9,865 bases of DNA from JBGOUJ01 sp041477005. Lineage in GTDB: Bacteria > Acidobacteriota > Terriglobia > Bryobacterales > JACQDG01. Shown one piece after another: positions 6,659 through 9,865 of this stretch. Position 1 is the first letter of the stretch, and each line of letters opens with the position of its first letter. The DNA lies in the NCBI GenBank assembly GCA_041477005.1, contig JBGOUJ010000263.1, forward strand, positions 1 to 9,865, in the 5' to 3' direction. The notes under the pieces were generated by a model. It was not told where the DNA came from. It made no database searches and saw only the letters and a list, made by a program, of their open reading frames with translations. A program made the translations under genes and the position numbers.

Positions 6659-8350
6659 ATGCTCCACCAGCTCGAAATCGAGAACTACGCGGTGGTCGAG
6701 AAGCTGCGGGTCGGCTTTCACGAGGGGCTGAACCTGCTTACCGGCGAGACCGGGAGCGGTAAGTCGATCCTGGTGGACGCCCTCTCGCTGCTGCTCGGCG
6801 CCCGGGCGTCGCCCGAGCTGATCCGCGCCGGGGCCGAGCGCGCCCGCGTGGCCGGCGTCTTTGAAGTCGCCAGTTCGCCGGCCGGCGTGGAGCTCGACCA
6901 GGGCGAGCTGCTGGTCGAGCGGGAGATCCTGGCCAACGGCAAATCGCGGATCTATGTGAACGGCCGGCTGACCACCCTGGCCGCTCTGCGGGAGATGGCG
7001 CCGCTGCTCGGTGATATCCACGGCCAGCACGAGCAGCAGGATTTGTTCTCGTCCCAAACCCAGCTCGATATGCTGGATCAGTTCTGCGGGACGCTGGAGC
7101 TGCGCGGCCGGGTCGCGGCGGTTTTCGAGCAGTGGAAGGAAGCGGGCGGCCGACTCGATGAGCTGCGTCGCAACGAGCAGGAGAAGCTCCGCCTGCTCGA
7201 CCTGTGGCGGTTCCAGAACCAGGAGATCAGCCAGGCGAAGCTGCGGCCGGGCGAGGACGCCGAGATGGAGGAGGAAAAGCGGGTGCTGGCCAATCTCACC
7301 CGCATCCAGCAGGCCGGCTCGAGCGCGTACGAAGCGCTCTACGAATCGCCCGGCTCGGCCGCCGCCCAGGTGAAGAACGCCGCCCGGGCGCTCGAGGACG
7401 TGACCCGCTTCGACGCTGCCTTCGGCTCGCTCGCCCAGTCTCTCCACACCGCCCGCATCAGCCTGGAGGAGGCCGCGCTCGAGCTGCGCAAGTACCTCGA
7501 TCGCCTGGAGGCCAACCCGGACCGCCTCGGCGAGATCGAAGACCGGTTGGCCCTGATCGAGAAGCTCAAGCGCAAGTACGGCTCGACCCTCGAGCAGGTG
7601 CTGGCCTTCGGCGGGCAGGTGGCCCGCCAGATCGAGGATCTCGAATCGAGCGAGGAAACGATCCGACGCGTGGACGAGGAGCAGCGGAGGCGGGCCGCCG
7701 AATATGAGCAGCTCGCCGGCCAGCTCTCCGAGCGCCGGCGGCAAGGCGCCGGGCGGCTGGAGAAACCGGTCGAGAAGGAGCTCGGGGCCCTGGCCATGGA
7801 GCGCACGCGCTTCGAAGTGGCCTTCGAGCCGGCTCCGGCCTGGACGGCCCACGGCACGGACCAGGTGCAGTTCCTGGTTTCCCCCAACCCCGGCGAGCCG
7901 CCCCGGCCGCTCGAGCTGGTGGCTTCGGGCGGCGAGCTTTCGCGCATCACGCTGGCCATCAAAACGTGCCTGGCCGGGGACGCCCGCTCCGCCGGCCCTC
8001 ACCCCCGAACGCTGGTCTTCGATGAGATCGACGCCGGGATCGGCGGCCGCGCGGCCGAGGCGGTGGGCCGGCGCCTCTCTCGCCTGGCGCGCCGCTACCA
8101 GCTCCTCTGCGTCACCCACCTCCCCCAGATCGCCGGCTTCGCCGATCACCACTACTCAGTTGACAAACAGGTCAAGTCCGGCCGAACCGTTACCACCGTC
8201 ACCGAGCTCAGCGCCGGCGAGCGCGTGAAAGAGCTGGCCCGCATGCTTTCGGGCGCCCAGGTGACCCCCGACGCCCTCCGCCACGCCGAGCAGCTCCTGC
8301 AGGCCGGCCAGGGCGCGAAAACAATCGAAACCGCAGATGAAAGCAGATAA
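6659..8350 (+). CDS. recN: RecN, SMC-like DNA double-strand break repair ATPase
   Basis: 563 residues, close to the usual 550-560. The N-terminal ATPase half begins 'MLHQLEIENYAVVEKL' and has Walker A GETGSGKS (29-36). The central part (about 150-370) is coiled-coil, charged and leucine-rich. The C-terminal half has the ABC signature region 'LVASGGELSRITLAIK' (from residue 420) and Walker B 'TLVFDEIDAGIGG' (451-463), then 'LCVTHLPQIAGFADHH' with the switch histidine. RecN is a cytoplasmic SMC-family ATPase that holds or recruits broken DNA ends early in RecA-dependent repair. ATG 6659 is the only good start: an in-frame TGA is at 6641 and no purine-rich Shine-Dalgarno is present. No LexA box was recognised by eye. 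About 15 residues follow the usual AEQLL-like end; the last ones and the TAA are encoded by a repeat element. Confidence 0.95.
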   Translation: MLHQLEIENYAVVEKLRVGFHEGLNLLTGETGSGKSILVDALSLLLGARASPELIRAGAERARVAGVFEVASSPAGVELDQGELLVEREILANGKSRIYVNGRLTTLAALREMAPLLGDIHGQHEQQDLFSSQTQLDMLDQFCGTLELRGRVAAVFEQWKEAGGRLDELRRNEQEKLRLLDLWRFQNQEISQAKLRPGEDAEMEEEKRVLANLTRIQQAGSSAYEALYESPGSAAAQVKNAARALEDVTRFDAAFGSLAQSLHTARISLEEAALELRKYLDRLEANPDRLGEIEDRLALIEKLKRKYGSTLEQVLAFGGQVARQIEDLESSEETIRRVDEEQRRRAAEYEQLAGQLSERRRQGAGRLEKPVEKELGALAMERTRFEVAFEPAPAWTAHGTDQVQFLVSPNPGEPPRPLELVASGGELSRITLAIKTCLAGDARSAGPHPRTLVFDEIDAGIGGRAAEAVGRRLSRLARRYQLLCVTHLPQIAGFADHHYSVDKQVKSGRTVTTVTELSAGERVKELARMLSGAQVTPDALRHAEQLLQAGQGAKTIETADESR

Positions 8351-8404
8351 ACGCAGATTCAAGCCAAAGCGTTTAGGGGCGCGCATCTGCGTTCATCGGC
8401 GGTT
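8329..8404. repeat. CGCAGATGAA-type inverted repeat overlapping the recN end
   Basis: Left arm: three tandem 10-bp units, CGCAGATGAA (8332), AGCAGATAAA (8342) and CGCAGATTCA (8352). Right arm: ATCTGCGTTCATCGGCGGTT (8385-8404), the reverse complement of the same unit pattern. The inner stem is 9 bp (8350-8358 with 8385-8393) around a 26-nt loop. The recN TAA (8348-8350) falls in the left arm. It may act as a bidirectional stop for transcription between recN and the minus-strand genes, but there is no T-run. Confidence 0.75.
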
Positions 8405-8419
8405 CCATCTCTCGAAGCC

Positions 8420-8527
8420 CTACGTCTCGGCTCGCCCGGAGAGATTCGGTTTCTTTTCCTGCGCCGCGAGCGACAGCGCCGCCACTGGCAGCGCCGCGAG
8501 CAGCAGAATGCAGTCTCTTTTATTCAT
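8420..8527 (-). pseudogene. Orphan 35-codon secretory leader, likely gene remnant
   Basis: A frame from ATG 8527-8525 to TAG 8422-8420 encodes 35 residues: a basic start (MNKRD), a hydrophobic core (CILLLAALPVAALSLAAQ), then EKKPNLSG and four further residues before the stop. It is a textbook Sec signal peptide with a cleavage site near LAA-QE. It overlaps the permease stop as ATGAATAA, a typical operon junction. From memory, exported acidobacterial proteins of unknown function often begin with a signal followed by a 'PNxSGTW'-like motif; here the frame departs exactly after NLSG. I infer that this is the 5' stump of such a gene, the rest having been lost next to the 8329-8404 repeat. A genuine small secreted peptide is possible but less likely. 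Confidence 0.5.
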
Positions 8528-9865
8528 GCCGGAGCGCCTCCATTGGATCGATCTTGGCTGCCCGGCGGGCGGGGAAGTAGCTGGCGGCAAGCGCCACTGC
8601 GGTCAAGAAGACAGACACCGCCGCGAAGGTCGCGGGGTCGGTGGGCGTAACGCCGTAGAGCAGGCCGGTCAGAAGGCGAGTCAGGGCTGCGGCCGCAGCC
8701 AGGCCGGCAGCGACGCCGGCCAGCGTCACAGCCATCCCCTGGCCGACCACCAGCTTCAGGATGTCGGCGGTGTGCGCGCCCAGGGCCATGCGGATGCCGA
8801 TCTCGGCGGCGCGCAGCCGGACCGCGTACGACAGCACGCCATAAATCCCTACCGCCGCCAGGACCAGCGCCAGGGCGGCGAACAAGCCCAGCAGCAGCGT
8901 CCGGAAGCGTTGCGGGGCCGTCCAGTTCGCCAGGCGCTGCTCCATGGTCTGGACGTCGTAAACAGGCTGATCTTTGTCCACGGCCAGCGCCCGGCTGCGC
9001 ACGGCGGAGGCCAGGGCCAGAGGATCGGCGGCGCTGCGCACGACCAGGTGCATGGATTGCAATAGGAAGGGATCTCCACCAGGCCGTAGGATTTCCGCAG
9101 AGCGGCTCTTTAGATATGATAAGTATATAGAAGATGCCGGCTCCGTATCGAGCCCCGACTGCCGGACGTCTCCCACCACCCCCACGATCGTGTACAGCGG
9201 CAGAGGCGCCTCCGGAAGGCCGAACTTGATCCGCTTGCCGACGGGATCCTGGCCGGGAAAGAAGCGGCGGGCCAGGCCTTCGGTGATGACGACGGCGCCG
9301 GCCGCCTCCCCCGCATCTTGCTCGGTCAGGAAGCGCCCCTTGTGTAGAGGGATGCCCATTACCCGGAAGTAGTCCGGGCTGACCACGGGGACCTGGACGA
9401 GGTGCCGCTCCACGTCATCGGGGGGCCACGGCGATTCCCCTTCGAAACTGAATATCCCCCGCGGGACGGAGCCGCCGGAGAGGGGGAGCGTGCTGGTCGC
9501 TCCAGCGTACTCCACGCCGGGCACGCTCCGGACCTGATCGATCAGCCTCTGAAAGAAAACGGTCTGCTGCTGCCGCTGGGGATATCTCGCTGGATTCAGC
9601 GTGATCGCCAGGGTCAGGACCCGCTCCGGGCGAAAGCCCGGGTCCGTCTGGCGCAGCCGCCAGAAGCTCTTCAGGAGCAATCCCGCGCCGATCAGCAGCA
9701 CCAGGGTCAGGGCGACCTCGGAAGCGACCAGCAGGTTGCGCAGCGGGTTCATGGTTCTCTCCTGTCCCCGCGAAGGGCCTGGCGGCCGGGATGCCGCCAG
9801 TGCCGGCGCCAGGCCAAAGAGAACCCCCATGGCGAGCGACACCAGCAGCGTGAAGCCGAGCACGC
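8520..9865 (-). CDS. ADOP/MacB-family ABC transporter permease (C-terminal part)
   Basis: 448 residues are visible and the start lies beyond the right edge: the first codon in view is GTG inside 'VLGFTLLVSLAMG', an internal membrane segment. Order: membrane helix (about 1-24), a short cytoplasmic link, helix (about 44-66; 'SEVALTLVLLIGAGLLLKSF'), a large extracytoplasmic MacB_PCD domain (about 68-310; 'LTLAITLNPARYP', 'VVSPDYFRVMGIPLHKGRFL', 'PVGKRIKFG', 'YTIVGVVGDVRQSGLD'), then a C-terminal FtsX domain with three helices (about 322-345, 373-398, 412-430) and the family ending 'AKIDPMEALRHE'. The two-FtsX-domain layout is that of the ADOP permeases abundant in Acidobacteriota. They act in the inner membrane with a separate MacB-like ATPase; the substrate is unknown. 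The link between the first two visible helices looks short, without the 'LKEGG'-like stretch often seen there. Confidence 0.88.
   Translation of the reverse strand, partial: VLGFTLLVSLAMGVLFGLAPALAASRPPGPSRGQERTMNPLRNLLVASEVALTLVLLIGAGLLLKSFWRLRQTDPGFRPERVLTLAITLNPARYPQRQQQTVFFQRLIDQVRSVPGVEYAGATSTLPLSGGSVPRGIFSFEGESPWPPDDVERHLVQVPVVSPDYFRVMGIPLHKGRFLTEQDAGEAAGAVVITEGLARRFFPGQDPVGKRIKFGLPEAPLPLYTIVGVVGDVRQSGLDTEPASSIYLSYLKSRSAEILRPGGDPFLLQSMHLVVRSAADPLALASAVRSRALAVDKDQPVYDVQTMEQRLANWTAPQRFRTLLLGLFAALALVLAAVGIYGVLSYAVRLRAAEIGIRMALGAHTADILKLVVGQGMAVTLAGVAAGLAAAAALTRLLTGLLYGVTPTDPATFAAVSVFLTAVALAASYFPARRAAKIDPMEALRHE

Noticed and set aside
6566..8152. 528-residue minus-strand frame across recN
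   Set aside because: Antisense shadow of recN, which has all its ATPase motifs on the plus strand; no family is recognised in the antisense product.

Overview
This is a GC-rich window from a Gram-negative, probably soil-type bacterium. The best guess is Acidobacteriota (Bryobacter/Solibacter-like). That placement is inferred from an ADOP-type ABC permease, a Pal lipoprotein carrying an Ig-like domain between proline linkers, a TonB-type TolA, and a secretory leader that ends in a 'KPNLSG' motif. No rRNA, tRNA, transposase, integrase or CRISPR array was seen.

Layout. Positions 1-905 (+) hold the 3' part of a secreted TolB-like beta-propeller (PD40) protein. Facing it is a complete Tol-Pal cluster on the minus strand, read from right to left: tolQ (6098-5412), tolR (5405-4989), tolA/tonB-like (4992-4177), tolB (4180-2765), pal (2686-1910) and cpoB/ybgF (1817-945). 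The first four genes are tightly packed, with a 6-nt gap and then two ATGA stop/start overlaps. pal and cpoB are set off by 78-nt and 92-nt spacers, and the second spacer holds a perfect 10-bp hairpin. tolQ and cpoB both appear to start at TTG codons, each behind a good Shine-Dalgarno.

Between tolQ and the divergent gene recN (6659-8350, +) lies about 0.5 kb of non-coding tandem repeat. It has four copies of an 87-107-bp unit, a decayed fifth copy, and a 7-bp sub-period that becomes a plain heptamer array running almost to the recN start codon. The recN stop codon lies inside a different small repeat, an inverted array of 10-bp CGCAGATGAA-like units. Past it, on the minus strand, are a 35-codon orphan secretory leader that looks like the beheaded start of a lost gene, and the 3' end of a MacB/FtsX-like ABC permease (8520-9865).

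How the genes work together. TolQ, TolR and TolA form the inner-membrane, proton-driven motor. TolB and Pal are the periplasmic and outer-membrane ends, and CpoB links the system to cell-wall synthesis at division. RecN (double-strand break repair) and the permease are unrelated neighbours. The genes themselves are ordinary. The unusual material is in the gaps: the tolQ-recN repeat block, the repeat capturing the recN stop, and the gene remnant beside it.
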